From NCBI RefSeq assembly GCF_004770895.1, contig NZ_RQHS01000012.1:62001-126000 (forward strand): a DNA stretch of 64,000 bases. Reading direction: 5' to 3'. The notes under the pieces are model-generated. The model saw only the letters and a list, made by a program, of their open reading frames with translations, did not search any database and had not been told where the DNA came from. This document shows, piece by piece, positions 28,467 through 38,469 of the stretch (positions are counted from its first letter, which is position 1; the number at the start of each line of letters is the position of its first letter). A program made the position numbers and the translations under genes. The DNA is from Leptospira dzoumogneensis (lineage in GTDB: Bacteria > Spirochaetota > Leptospiria > Leptospirales > Leptospiraceae).

Positions 28467-29777
28467 ATGCGGATCGACCTCAAAAAATCCGGCCCTGTTT
28501 TAGTATTCATTCTATTTTTAGCTTTTCTTTACGCAAACGGGTTCAGCCGCACGGACCTATCTTCCGATTTTTCGGACTATTACGAAGCCTCCCGTAATTT
28601 CAAACAAGGCAAGGACCTATACAGCTTGGATGCTCTGTCTGAAGTGATCCAAGAATTCGAAACCGGCAAATTGAAAATAGACCAAATATTCGATCCGGAA
28701 GTATTCTTTAGGATCAAAACAAAAGTGGAAAATGTAGGCTCCTATATTTATCCGCCGACTTTTGCCTTCTTGCTCATCCCAATCTCAGGACTTCCTTTCG
28801 AAGTCGCCTCTCGGATATTTTTCACGATTAATTTTATCGCTCTGGTCTTAAGCCTGCTATTGATCGGAAAACTTTTAGGAAGAGAGAAATCATTCCTGTT
28901 CTTATCAGCGGTTTTACTTTTATCTTTAAGATTTGTAGAAAATCACCAGAACAATAACCAAGTAGGGTTCTTACTCCTATTTCTAATTTTAGTTTCTGTT
29001 TCCGTCCAAAAGGATTGGTTATCAGGACTTATTTTAGCTCTCGCAATCGTGATCAAGATCACACCTGCTGCATTCTTGTTTTATTTCTTATACAAAAAAA
29101 GACCGATGGTGATCGTTTATACGATCATCTTTGCCCTAGGCTGGATTGCACTGCCGGCGTTGTATAATTCGGAGTTCACTTGGAAGATGAACCAAACCTG
29201 GTATGATCTGGTTTTAGATAAATATCTAAAGTCTCCCGCTTTGCGTGCATGGAAGAATAACCAAAGTTTGAATTCTACCCTCTCTAAATACTTTTTAGCA
29301 TATTCCGATTTGCTAAACCAGGCAAGATTCGGGATGCCTTTTACGACTTTAGCCGTAAATCAGGTAAAGATCATCTCCGGGATTTTAAGCTTAGGGATCG
29401 CAGGTCCTTATTTATATAGAGTGTTTAAAGGAGCTTCGGAAGGATTTGTTCTATCAGGGCTATTCTTCTTTTCCGTAATTTTCAGCGGGATCTCTTGGAT
29501 ACACGCATTCGTATTCTTATTATTCCCGACTGCATTTGCTCTTTCCAAACTTTGGCCGGAACAGGGAGAACCTCTTTTGGTCTGGGAAAAATGGAAATCA
29601 AAATTAATAGAATATAGATCCGCTACGATCTTTATCTCCATCTCCATATTGGTTCTACTCTTGAACAGAAGTTTTATAGGGAATATTGCGGAAGAAGCGA
29701 TATTGATGTTCTCCTTCTTATTATATACTTCTTTGATACAATACGTATGCACTTTTTATTCGGACAGGACCGCTTAG
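28467..29777 (+). CDS. GT87-type (DUF2029) polyprenyl-sugar glycosyltransferase
   Basis: A 436-residue polytopic membrane protein. The GT87 pattern is clear: SDFSDYYEASRNFKQGKDLY in the first outer loop, with the acidic catalytic residue, then YPPTFAFLLIP. Such enzymes transfer mannose- or arabinose-like sugars from polyprenyl phosphate outside the inner membrane. It opens a run of nine same-strand genes for surface glycan assembly and acylation. The acceptor is unknown. Confidence 0.82.
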   Translation: MRIDLKKSGPVLVFILFLAFLYANGFSRTDLSSDFSDYYEASRNFKQGKDLYSLDALSEVIQEFETGKLKIDQIFDPEVFFRIKTKVENVGSYIYPPTFAFLLIPISGLPFEVASRIFFTINFIALVLSLLLIGKLLGREKSFLFLSAVLLLSLRFVENHQNNNQVGFLLLFLILVSVSVQKDWLSGLILALAIVIKITPAAFLFYFLYKKRPMVIVYTIIFALGWIALPALYNSEFTWKMNQTWYDLVLDKYLKSPALRAWKNNQSLNSTLSKYFLAYSDLLNQARFGMPFTTLAVNQVKIISGILSLGIAGPYLYRVFKGASEGFVLSGLFFFSVIFSGISWIHAFVFLLFPTAFALSKLWPEQGEPLLVWEKWKSKLIEYRSATIFISISILVLLLNRSFIGNIAEEAILMFSFLLYTSLIQYVCTFYSDRTA

Positions 29778-29792
29778 GCCGTTCATAATCTT

Positions 29793-30920
29793 ATGCTAAA
29801 AAAGGAAAATTTAAAATACAAGCCAAGGGTTGCGGTAGACGCAAGACCCTTGTCTTACGGGATCACAGGAAATTCCAGATACCTCGCAGAAGTTTTGCAA
29901 AGACTTTTGCGTCCGGATTCTCCTTTAGAATATTATCTTTATTCGAATAAACCTATTCATCCCGTATTCAATCATCTGATCGGGCTTACTCCCACTTTTA
30001 TTCCCAGCAAACTCCCAGGAGTTCTATGGTTAAATTTTATCATACCTTCTTTGGTAAAAAAGCATAGGATAGATCTGTTTTGGGGAACCTTACAATTACT
30101 TCCTGCATTCGGTCTTAAAATCCCTACTTTAGTAAATTATCATGACCTAAATTTTAAGTCTGCACCTGAGACAATGACCACCGCAAATTATTGGCAGCAT
30201 AAGATCATGTCTCCGATCACTTTAAAAAAAGCGGATAAAGTTCTATGCCTTTCTCAAAATACTAAGAATGATATTCTAAATTTTTTACCCGAATTAGAAC
30301 CAAAATTAGAAGTAGTGTATCCGGGAGTCCAAGGTTTTGGATCCGTATCAGCACCTGAAAAAACTCTGCCTAAAAATTTCCTATTCTCCGTTGGTACATT
30401 AGAACCCAGAAAAAATCTAAACACTCTTGTAGAGGCATATCTTACCTTAAAAAAAGAAGAACCTAATTTTCCTTATCCTCTTGTCTTAGCGGGAAGACTA
30501 GGCTGGAAATCGGAAGGACTCACCTCTATTCTAAAGGAAGGCGGTTTAGAAAAGGACGGAGTTTATTTTATAGAAAATCCGGATGATTCTAAACTAGGTT
30601 GGCTTTATAAAAATTGTTCTTATTTTATCTTCCCTTCTTTGCATGAAGGTTTCGGTCTGCCATTACTCGAGGCGATCCGAGAAAACAAACCTTGTATTGT
30701 TTCGGACATTCCTGTGTTTCACGAGGTTTTGGATGAGTTTACAGATTCTTTCGTTTCTCCTAAGAATTTAGAGGCTTGGAAAAACGCACTTTCCCTTGCC
30801 GGTAAAAAAGGGATCTATGGCAGAAAGCCGAGTAGAAACGATTGGTCTTGGGATTCCACCGCAAAGCTGGTCGAAAATTCTCTCGTAGAACTTTGGAAAT
30901 CAAGAAAGAAAAACTCCTAG
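29793..30920 (+). CDS. GT4-family glycosyltransferase
   Basis: A 375-residue cytoplasmic GT-B enzyme using a nucleotide sugar. The C-terminal Rossmann half has SVGTLEPRKNLNTLVEAY and the donor motif HEGFGLPLLEA (E-x7-E, about residue 283), both typical of GT4 (mannosyl- or rhamnosyltransferase-like). The N-terminal RPLSYGITGNSRYLAEVL is the acceptor-side loop. It starts 15 bp after the GT87 gene, so they are probably co-transcribed. Confidence 0.9.
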   Translation: MLKKENLKYKPRVAVDARPLSYGITGNSRYLAEVLQRLLRPDSPLEYYLYSNKPIHPVFNHLIGLTPTFIPSKLPGVLWLNFIIPSLVKKHRIDLFWGTLQLLPAFGLKIPTLVNYHDLNFKSAPETMTTANYWQHKIMSPITLKKADKVLCLSQNTKNDILNFLPELEPKLEVVYPGVQGFGSVSAPEKTLPKNFLFSVGTLEPRKNLNTLVEAYLTLKKEEPNFPYPLVLAGRLGWKSEGLTSILKEGGLEKDGVYFIENPDDSKLGWLYKNCSYFIFPSLHEGFGLPLLEAIRENKPCIVSDIPVFHEVLDEFTDSFVSPKNLEAWKNALSLAGKKGIYGRKPSRNDWSWDSTAKLVENSLVELWKSRKKNS

Positions 30921-30930
30921 GCCCTCAAGT

Positions 30931-31542
30931 ATGAACAAATCCGATACATCCAAGTCCGTATGGTGGAATTGGGAGAATTCCGAAACGGAAATAAGATCCT
31001 CATTCTCCAGGATCAAAAAAAGTAAATTAAAGATCAATTATATACCTCCGGTCCTGGCGATCGCAGCTTACGGAGTATTTTTATCCTATTTATTCCCTTT
31101 TAGAGCTACTGTCTCTCTTTGGGTTTTCAAGTTTGTGGAACTTCTGCAGATTACCAAAGTACTAAAACTTTCCCTATTAACGGATAAAAGATTATACGAT
31201 TATACTGCACTTTTTGTGATCTCTTACATCGCATTTGCATTCTTCTTGGATCTGATCCGATTCTTAAAAAAGAACCTATTCCAAACTTTCATTACGGAAG
31301 AAAACAGGCTCGCAGTTACTAAATGGGGATTTTTAGGAAAAGAAACCATTCGTTGGAATCCGGACCAAACGGGTTTACAGATCCATCATAAATCGGGATG
31401 GTTCCGTTCCCTTTTAGGTTTGGAAAAACTTTCTTTTAGAATTCATATCAACGAAGCGGAGAATTCAGTTCTCGCGGAATCTCCTTACTTCTTTTCAAAA
31501 AGTAATTCTGATTTTTTATCCTCCGTGTTTAGATCCGTTTAA
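30931..31542 (+). CDS. small membrane protein with PH-like domain, unknown function
   Basis: 203 residues. Two or three hydrophobic segments (about 37-55, 60-75, 90-110) precede a soluble strand-rich domain (NRLAVTKWGFLGKETIRWNP and following), which looks like a bacterial PH-like fold. I recognise no catalytic motif. Its last base is the first base of the next gene's ATG, so it belongs to the glycan operon. Confidence 0.55.
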   Translation: MNKSDTSKSVWWNWENSETEIRSSFSRIKKSKLKINYIPPVLAIAAYGVFLSYLFPFRATVSLWVFKFVELLQITKVLKLSLLTDKRLYDYTALFVISYIAFAFFLDLIRFLKKNLFQTFITEENRLAVTKWGFLGKETIRWNPDQTGLQIHHKSGWFRSLLGLEKLSFRIHINEAENSVLAESPYFFSKSNSDFLSSVFRSV

Positions 31543-32927
31543 TGTTTAAACGTTCTCTAGAAAGCCTGGAGTTCCTTAAAAAAGCGGAGAATATATTTCT
31601 TTCTCCATCCATTTGGGCGGGTTTTCTATTCCTGGTTTGTTTTACAGGGGTCTTATTTTTATTCGATCTTAGATTTTTGTCCAGGCATTACGATTGGGAT
31701 TCGATCGTATACACTCACAATATCGTAACCAACAAATACTGGAAAGTATTCTTCAATCCGCATCATATCGGTTTCGAAAGTACGGGATTATTGTACTTAA
31801 AATTTTGGTATTGGTTTCATGGACCTGACTCTGCAATGTTCGGGTTAAGACTTAGGGTTTTAGTAGTAGCATCCTTCTTCATTTTTATACTTATGTTATC
31901 CTATTGGAGATTATATAAAGATCTAGCAGGAGCTGTTCTTTTGGGACTGGCAGTTCATTGTTCCCAAGGATTTTGGTTTTATGCCCAGCATAATGACACT
32001 CCGCTTATCCATTCCTGTTTTACTGCCGCCTTATTTTTACTTTGTGTTTGGAATTCTAAGAACGGTTGGTCTCCCGGCAAACTGTACATCGCAGGTTTTT
32101 TGCAGGTCTGGAATGTTTATTATCACCAATCAGATACGATTTTTCTAACATTCGTTCCCGTTTCCGTTCTTCTTGCGGATAAATGGAGAGGTAGAAATTT
32201 CGAATATTCTTATAAGCTAAAACTGATTTTCGTATATTTATTTTCTGTAATTCTTATTCTTACGGTTTCTTATCTGTATGTCGGATTTATACTTCTAGAA
32301 AGGAATTTAACCGCTCCGATCGAAAGTGAGAAAAATTTTGCGAACTGGCTATTCTTATACGCTTCTCAGGAAAAATGGGGAGCAGCTCCCGGACCTAAAA
32401 ATTATATCATGAATTTTTACAGAGGGATCGGGGATGCCTTCCTAAATTTCGAAGGCGTGAAGAACGGGCTCAGGATCAATACAAACGATCTTACATCTCT
32501 CAAAAGTTTCCCTTATAATTTAAATTTAGGATTTTGGATCGGGATCTTATTTTTAGCGTTCGTAAATTGGATACGTCTTTGGAAGTCCTATAAAACGGAA
32601 CTCATTCTTCTATTCTTTTGGCTGATCCCTTCTTTCGTATTCTACACTTGGTGGGAAGGTTATTTTTTCGAATTCTGGGTATCTTCCGTGATAGGGCTTC
32701 TTATCTTTGCTGCCTTAGTATTTCGTTCTTTAGAATTTGAGAACTTCAGATTCGGAATAAGATCCATCTCTCATATTATTTTATTCTCTTATGTGAGCTT
32801 ACTTTTTTTAGTTAATTTCACTTATTCTACTCTTCCTAGATCAGAAAGATCCCATAAAAGTTTTATAGAAGGAATTGAAGATAAGTACGAGGATATTACT
32901 CCTGAACCGGTGTATCGAAACGAGTAA
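31542..32927 (+). CDS. polytopic GT-C-like membrane protein
   Basis: 461 residues with about 10-11 hydrophobic segments. The first outer loop contains RHYDWDSIVYTHNI, with acidic residues placed as in GT-C enzymes, followed by FNPHHIGFESTGLLYLKFWY. This suggests a lipid-linked sugar transferase, but no close family is recognised. It overlaps the preceding gene by one base. Confidence 0.6.
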   Translation: MFKRSLESLEFLKKAENIFLSPSIWAGFLFLVCFTGVLFLFDLRFLSRHYDWDSIVYTHNIVTNKYWKVFFNPHHIGFESTGLLYLKFWYWFHGPDSAMFGLRLRVLVVASFFIFILMLSYWRLYKDLAGAVLLGLAVHCSQGFWFYAQHNDTPLIHSCFTAALFLLCVWNSKNGWSPGKLYIAGFLQVWNVYYHQSDTIFLTFVPVSVLLADKWRGRNFEYSYKLKLIFVYLFSVILILTVSYLYVGFILLERNLTAPIESEKNFANWLFLYASQEKWGAAPGPKNYIMNFYRGIGDAFLNFEGVKNGLRINTNDLTSLKSFPYNLNLGFWIGILFLAFVNWIRLWKSYKTELILLFFWLIPSFVFYTWWEGYFFEFWVSSVIGLLIFAALVFRSLEFENFRFGIRSISHIILFSYVSLLFLVNFTYSTLPRSERSHKSFIEGIEDKYEDITPEPVYRNE

Positions 32928-32990
32928 ATAAGTGCTTGTGGGTTTCCCTCAGTCCAAAAAACTGCACAGGAGTCGAGGACAAACGAACGA

Positions 32991-34499
32991 ATGCTGTTCA
33001 ATTCAGCCCATTTTCTCGTATTTTTGCCGATCGTTTTGATCCTAGCAAAGATCTTAAAAGGTACATACCAAAGAGTTTTCCTTCTTCTTGCCAGCCTCTA
33101 CTTTTATAATGCTTGGCATCCCGCTTCTATAGTTTGCAACGATATCAGGACCTCTACTTGGTACGAGAACTGGATCGATCTATCCTTCTGTAATTTTAAT
33201 ATCAACTTATACATCATCATTCTGATCGTTTCCATGATCGTGGATTACGTTGCAGGAAGATTAATGAGCGGAGAAGGAGTTTCTGAAAAGTTCAGAAAGT
33301 TATGCTTAGTCGCTTCTTTGATCACAAATCTCGGGATCTTAGCTTATTTTAAATACACGAATTTTTTATTAGAAGTTTTTGCGGATCTATTCAACCAGAT
33401 CTCTACAGGCGAGTCTCTTAAGATAGAACATCTAAAGATCATTCTGCCTGTCGGTATTTCCTTTTATACGTTCCAGTCCATGAGTTATACGATAGACGTA
33501 TTCCGCAGGAACTTAGAAGCACGTAAGTCCTTCTTAGACTTTGCATTGTACGTTTCCTTCTTTCCTCAATTAGTAGCCGGACCGATCGTTCGCGCCCACA
33601 CTTTTTTCAGGGATCTGGATGATACTCCTAAGGTCACTGCAGAAGATGTGCAGATAGCTTTTGCTCAGATCTTAATGGGATTTACCAGGAAGATCGTATT
33701 TGCGGACAACTTGGCAAAGGTAGTAGACTTTACATTCAATAATTATAAAATTCTAAATCCTGCAGAGATCTGGGTAGGAGCGATGGCTTTCGGCTGGCAG
33801 ATCTATTTCGACTTCGCAGGTTATACGGATATTGCGATCGGAACGGCAAGACTTTTCGGATATAAATTCGATCCGAACTTCAACTTTCCGATGGTCGCAA
33901 GGAATATCGCGGACCATTGGTCCCGCTGGCATATTTCCTTCTCCACTTGGATCAGGGACTATATTTATATCCCTCTAGGCGGTTCTAGAGTAGGAGTTTT
34001 AAAAGGATATAGAAACCTTTTTATTACCTGGTTATTCGCAGGTATCTGGCATGGAGCAGCTTATCACTTTGTAAGCTGGGGACTCTGGCAGGGGGTCATG
34101 CTAGGTATTCATAGAGAATATTCCAGAACCAAGGTTGCCGCCTGGCTGAATGAAAAAGGCGGATTAAGTTACGATATAGGTGCTCGGGTATTCACGATGT
34201 TCTGCCTTTCCTTCGGATTCATCATGTTCCGAGCAAAAACAATGAAGGCTTCCTGGGAAATGATGAAGTCTCTCGTATTTGCCGTGCCCGGCGGGGTCTA
34301 TTCCGTTAAAACGTTCGTAAATTATGATTACGGAATATTACTAGTGATCTGTTTCATTCTTTCCTATTATTTCTCCCGAAACCCGATAGAAACGATCGTG
34401 GAAAACAAGAAAAAGTTCGGTGTATTCGTCACGGCGAATCTATTTATCATTCTGTTCTTCGGAGCAGGAGGTCAAAACTTCCTGTATTTCGATTTCTGA
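32991..34499 (+). CDS. MBOAT-family O-acyltransferase (AlgI-like), first copy
   Basis: A 502-residue, polytopic AlgI-type acyltransferase that carries acetyl or other acyl groups across the inner membrane for polysaccharide O-acylation. The invariant histidine is H354 in AGIWHGAAYHFVSWG. Other family marks are LPVGISFYTFQSMSYTIDV, FFPQLVAGPI and the region IYFDFAGYTDIAIG. It is followed after 7 bp by an SGNH-like partner, as algI is by algJ/algX-type genes. Confidence 0.93.
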   Translation: MLFNSAHFLVFLPIVLILAKILKGTYQRVFLLLASLYFYNAWHPASIVCNDIRTSTWYENWIDLSFCNFNINLYIIILIVSMIVDYVAGRLMSGEGVSEKFRKLCLVASLITNLGILAYFKYTNFLLEVFADLFNQISTGESLKIEHLKIILPVGISFYTFQSMSYTIDVFRRNLEARKSFLDFALYVSFFPQLVAGPIVRAHTFFRDLDDTPKVTAEDVQIAFAQILMGFTRKIVFADNLAKVVDFTFNNYKILNPAEIWVGAMAFGWQIYFDFAGYTDIAIGTARLFGYKFDPNFNFPMVARNIADHWSRWHISFSTWIRDYIYIPLGGSRVGVLKGYRNLFITWLFAGIWHGAAYHFVSWGLWQGVMLGIHREYSRTKVAAWLNEKGGLSYDIGARVFTMFCLSFGFIMFRAKTMKASWEMMKSLVFAVPGGVYSVKTFVNYDYGILLVICFILSYYFSRNPIETIVENKKKFGVFVTANLFIILFFGAGGQNFLYFDF

Positions 34500-34506
34500 G
34501 GCGAAT

Positions 34507-35664
34507 ATGAATCCGTATATCAGTTTGATCCGTCAAAGAAGTTTTTGGATCCCAATTTTAGTATTGGCGCTATTCGATCTATGCCTGCAAACGGGAGTTT
34601 ATAGGCCTTATCTTAAAAAAGGATCCTTTGCCGCAAACGTTATCCGAAATACTGATTATGTTTTGGAGAAAAAGGCCGAATTCGAACCTACAATACTTCT
34701 TCTTGGGACCTCGGTCGCCCACCAGGGACTTTCTCTCAAAACTCTAAACGAAACATTGGAACCGTACGGAGAGAGGATCCAATCCATTGCTATGGAAGGA
34801 ACCGAGTTAGTAGTGCAAGACTCACTTGTACGTAACCTTCTTCCTAAATTCCCTAAAGTACACACCGTTTTACATATACTAGAGATCTCTACACCTTGGG
34901 TAGACCAGGAAGATCTACAGATCCATACTCTTGCTATGTTAGGAGAGTTGGATAGAAGGTTGGCATTCCCTTTAATCTACGAATTCAACTATAATGTACG
35001 TTATGACGACCTTGGGTTTCTGGCGTTCAAGAGTATCGCATACAGAAGAGATATCCGCGACTTTATTTTAGATCCTTCCAAACGTCTGAAAGATATTAGC
35101 AGAAGAAAAAAAGAAGTTAAGCTCACTCCTTGGCCTCATGAGAATACTAATCTTCCTAGTATCAGCATGTTCCCGGAAGTGAAGGATATCAAGTCCTGTA
35201 TGAAGGTCACGAATCCTGGAAACGGTATCGCAGCACCTGCCGGCTCCGACCAATTCCATAAAAAAGCGATTTGGGACACCTGTGCTTTAGGAGAGAGAAC
35301 TCCGGTTAAAGTAGAAAGAACCAAACCGGTGAATAACTACTTCCATAGATTAAAAATACTGCATAATGATATTCGCCAAGTCGGTTTGGAGAATGGGCAT
35401 AAGATAAAGATCATCGGAGTGATCGCGCCTTATAGCGAGATCATTAAAAATTGGAGAAGCCCGGACAGAAATCGTATCTGGGAAGAAGAGATCCGAAAGA
35501 TCGACCCAAACACTCGCCTACTCGATTACCAAGCGAGCTTGGACGGGCAAAATAATGGGGATTATTATTACGATCTGATCCATTTGAATAAAGCCGGAAT
35601 GGAAAAATTCTCAGCTATTTTCTCTGCCGACTTACCTTCTATTCTAGGATTAAGCCGTAAATAA
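34507..35664 (+). CDS. SGNH/AlgX-like periplasmic partner of the MBOAT, first copy
   Basis: 385 residues from the ATG at 34507; an in-frame extension to 34420 overlaps the MBOAT gene and is rejected. A signal anchor (about 11-28) is followed by LLLGTSVAHQGLS (block I, serine at 69) and ends with YDLIHLNKAG, whose Asp and His would complete the triad. It probably moves the acyl group from the MBOAT to the glycan in the periplasm. It is 2 bp before the second MBOAT gene. Confidence 0.72.
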   Translation: MNPYISLIRQRSFWIPILVLALFDLCLQTGVYRPYLKKGSFAANVIRNTDYVLEKKAEFEPTILLLGTSVAHQGLSLKTLNETLEPYGERIQSIAMEGTELVVQDSLVRNLLPKFPKVHTVLHILEISTPWVDQEDLQIHTLAMLGELDRRLAFPLIYEFNYNVRYDDLGFLAFKSIAYRRDIRDFILDPSKRLKDISRRKKEVKLTPWPHENTNLPSISMFPEVKDIKSCMKVTNPGNGIAAPAGSDQFHKKAIWDTCALGERTPVKVERTKPVNNYFHRLKILHNDIRQVGLENGHKIKIIGVIAPYSEIIKNWRSPDRNRIWEEEIRKIDPNTRLLDYQASLDGQNNGDYYYDLIHLNKAGMEKFSAIFSADLPSILGLSRK

Positions 35665-35666
35665 AG

Positions 35667-37064
35667 ATGATCTTTACCTCCACTTTATTTTTCGTATTCT
35701 TCCTGATCGTTTATATTCTGTACTGGTCTTGGGATAGCCGTAAATACAGGGAATGGATCCTATTAATTGCATCCCTGGTATTCTATGCTTCTTGGAATCC
35801 TCCTTTTCTTTTACATCTATTAGGGATCGTATTCTTAAATTATCTTTTTCTAAAGCCGATCGCCAAAACAAAAAGTAAAAAGCTTCTTACGATCATCGTT
35901 TTGATCGATCTGATCAATTTAGGAATATTCAAATATTTTTATTTCGTATCGGATAATCTTTTCTACATAACAAATTTGTCATTATTCAACACGAGCACAT
36001 TCTCCTTTAGGATCATTCTTCCTTTAGCGATCAGCTTTTATACATTCCAAGTAATGGCATTCGTGATAGATGTGTATCGCGGAAAAGTAGAAGAACTTCC
36101 TAACTTCTTCCATTTTACTTTGTTCTTATTATTTTTCCCTCAGTTGGTCGCAGGACCGATTATGAGAGCGAAAGACTTTTTCCCAAGACTTGAAAATCTA
36201 AGAATTCACAAAACCGCGATCTTTACGGGATTATTCCTGATCGGGCTCGGCGCATGTAAGAAGATCTTAATTGCGGATAATTTAGGCGGTTTGATCGATC
36301 CTGTATTCTTAAGGCCTAAAGAATATGGAAGCGGATCCTTACTCTTAGCTACAATAGGATTTACCTGGCAGGTATATTCGGACTTCTCCGGGTACACCGA
36401 CGTAGCAAAAGGCTGCGCTTTATTATTTGGATTTAATATTCCAAGAAACTTCAACGCTCCGTTCTTCAGCAAAAATATCCACGAGCTTTGGAGAAAATGG
36501 CATATCACCCTTGGGACCTGGCTCAAGGATTATATCTACATTCCATTAGGCGGAAGCAGAGGCTCCGAAACCAGAACGAATATCAACCAAACGATCACAT
36601 TTGCTTTGGGTGGTCTATGGCATGGAGCCAACTGGACTTTTTTAGCCTGGGGACTTTCTCATGGACTGTTCTTGTTTGTAGAAAGAACATTCGAGAGAAA
36701 AGGTATCAAGATCCTACCCGAAACAGGAAAATTTTTCACCGGGATCCGGATCTTTTGGACCTATACTTTATTTACTCTTGCGGCGGTATTTTTCCGTTCA
36801 TTTAGTATCGGAGATTGTTTTTATATTTTCGAAAGTTGGTTCTATCATATTCGCCCGGAACAAACAAATACTCTATCCTTCAATTTGGTGATCCCTTATA
36901 TTATAGGCGGATTTATTTTTCACGCCGCGGAAGCTCCAGCGCACTATCCTCTTTGGTTCCAAAGAAATAGGATCAAACTTTTACTTGCTTTCCTTTTGAT
37001 CGGAGCTTTGATCTTCGGAAATTACGCAGGCAAGGGACAAGACTTTATTTACTTTGCATTTTAG
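35667..37064 (+). CDS. MBOAT-family O-acyltransferase (AlgI-like), second copy
   Basis: 465 residues, clearly homologous to the copy at 32991. The catalytic histidine is H319 in LGGLWHGANWTFLAWG. It shares LPLAISFYTFQVMAFVIDV, FFPQLVAGPI and VYSDFSGYTDVAKG. The N-terminal half is more divergent and lacks the loop insertion of the first copy. The two copies probably acylate different glycans or different positions. It is followed by its own SGNH-like gene after 3 bp. Confidence 0.93.
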   Translation: MIFTSTLFFVFFLIVYILYWSWDSRKYREWILLIASLVFYASWNPPFLLHLLGIVFLNYLFLKPIAKTKSKKLLTIIVLIDLINLGIFKYFYFVSDNLFYITNLSLFNTSTFSFRIILPLAISFYTFQVMAFVIDVYRGKVEELPNFFHFTLFLLFFPQLVAGPIMRAKDFFPRLENLRIHKTAIFTGLFLIGLGACKKILIADNLGGLIDPVFLRPKEYGSGSLLLATIGFTWQVYSDFSGYTDVAKGCALLFGFNIPRNFNAPFFSKNIHELWRKWHITLGTWLKDYIYIPLGGSRGSETRTNINQTITFALGGLWHGANWTFLAWGLSHGLFLFVERTFERKGIKILPETGKFFTGIRIFWTYTLFTLAAVFFRSFSIGDCFYIFESWFYHIRPEQTNTLSFNLVIPYIIGGFIFHAAEAPAHYPLWFQRNRIKLLLAFLLIGALIFGNYAGKGQDFIYFAF

Positions 37065-37067
37065 ATT

Positions 37068-38138
37068 ATGAAAAGAATCCCTTTGTTACATCGAAAAATT
37101 CTTTGGATCCCTCTCGGGATCGCGGCATTACTCTTAGTATGGGACAGGATACTTTCTTCCGAAAAGATCAGGCCTTATACGGAAACTGGTGCAGAATATT
37201 ATTTTTATAATATGAAGGATAAGGTTCTTTCTACCATGAAGAAAGAAACCGATTCTAAAAAAGAAGACCAAAAGGTGCTCACATTCTTCGGAACCTCTCA
37301 TATGGGAGAATTCTCACTCGAGGAATTTGAAAAAGAAAGCCCGGGTCTGATCGTATACAACCTTTCCGGACCTTCTGCCCCTTATTCTTTTCATAATTTC
37401 ACTTTAGAAAAACTTCTTTCTAGAAAAATCCCTTTGGACTATGCGATTTTAGAATATTATCCCGATTCAGGAACGGACTTCGCAAATAGATATCCATTAC
37501 GTTATTCTTATGATTTTCCATTTTTCTTAAGATATTGGAATATATTCTCCACGAACGAATGGGATAGTTTTTTAAAAGCCAAAGTCTTCCGCACTTCAGT
37601 ATTTCCTCCAAGATTTAAAGAAGCTTTTTCCAGGATCAAAAATCCAGGGGAAGTCCAACAACTCGTATTCATTCGAGATATTCTGATCAATGAATCCGAC
37701 AAGTTTAAGGGAGGGATCCCGAACGGACTTCTGGCAAATACTCCTGAAGATAAATTAGGATCGGAGTCCGAGAGAATTTTTAACGAGTCTTATAAAAATT
37801 TCAAAAGTTCCAAAGTACAAGAGTACTTCCTCAGGAATTTCTTAAATACCGCAAGAGAGAATCATATTAAAGTAGTTTTATGGACTCCTTTATTATATTC
37901 CACATTCTCTGAAAAAGTCAGATCCGCTCCATTTTTCCAAGAATGGATAGATCTAAGAAATAAACTCATCCAAGAATACCCGGAAACTTTGGTACTCGAT
38001 ATGGAAGAATATCGTTCCAGAATGAAATGTCAAAAGTTCATAGATCCTCACCATCTAAGCGGTGGATGTTATGCAGAGCCTACTAGATTTCTGGTGGAAT
38101 TTTTGCAGGAAAAGGGAAATCTTCCTAAAACAAGATGA
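37068..38138 (+). CDS. SGNH-like periplasmic partner of the MBOAT, second copy
   Basis: 356 residues. A signal anchor (about 11-26) precedes FFGTSHMGEFSLEEF (block I, serine at 77) and the C-terminal DPHHLSGGCY. The layout matches the protein at 34507, but similarity outside the motifs is low. The DPHHL form is shared with the protein at 19581. It overlaps the next gene by 4 bp (ATGA). Confidence 0.7.
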   Translation: MKRIPLLHRKILWIPLGIAALLLVWDRILSSEKIRPYTETGAEYYFYNMKDKVLSTMKKETDSKKEDQKVLTFFGTSHMGEFSLEEFEKESPGLIVYNLSGPSAPYSFHNFTLEKLLSRKIPLDYAILEYYPDSGTDFANRYPLRYSYDFPFFLRYWNIFSTNEWDSFLKAKVFRTSVFPPRFKEAFSRIKNPGEVQQLVFIRDILINESDKFKGGIPNGLLANTPEDKLGSESERIFNESYKNFKSSKVQEYFLRNFLNTARENHIKVVLWTPLLYSTFSEKVRSAPFFQEWIDLRNKLIQEYPETLVLDMEEYRSRMKCQKFIDPHHLSGGCYAEPTRFLVEFLQEKGNLPKTR

Positions 38139-38467
38139 ACTTCGACGAAGCCCAAAAGACGGTAGATGATTGGATCAAAACCATCGGGGTTAAATATTTT
38201 TCCGAACTTACAAACCTAGCCATCTTAATGGAAGAAGTAGGTGAATTTTCCCGCTTGGTCGCAAGAAAATACGGAGACCAATCTTTCAAAAAGGGAGAAG
38301 ATCCGGAAGGTCTATCCAAGGAACTAGGGGATATACTTTTTGTTCTGACCTGTTTAGCAAACCAGATGGGAATTTCTATGGAAGAAGCTTTTAAGGCCAC
38401 TTTAGAAAAGAACACAACTCGTGATAAAGATCGTCATAAGAACAATCCTAAGTTAAAAGATCTTTAA
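38135..38467 (+). CDS. MazG-like nucleotide pyrophosphohydrolase
   Basis: 110 residues, a single all-alpha NTP-PPase domain. It has EEVGEFSRLV (EExxE) and KELGDILFVL (ExxD), the magnesium-binding set of MazG/dUTPase-like enzymes that hydrolyse (d)NTPs to (d)NMPs. A house-cleaning role or a specific nucleotide is not decidable. It is coupled to the glycan operon by overlap, which may only be convenience. Confidence 0.88.
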   Translation: MNFDEAQKTVDDWIKTIGVKYFSELTNLAILMEEVGEFSRLVARKYGDQSFKKGEDPEGLSKELGDILFVLTCLANQMGISMEEAFKATLEKNTTRDKDRHKNNPKLKDL

Positions 38468-38469
38468 TA

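Noticed and set aside
34420..34506. Upstream extension of the SGNH-like gene
   Set aside because: It overlaps the MBOAT coding end in another frame; the signal anchor begins at 34507.
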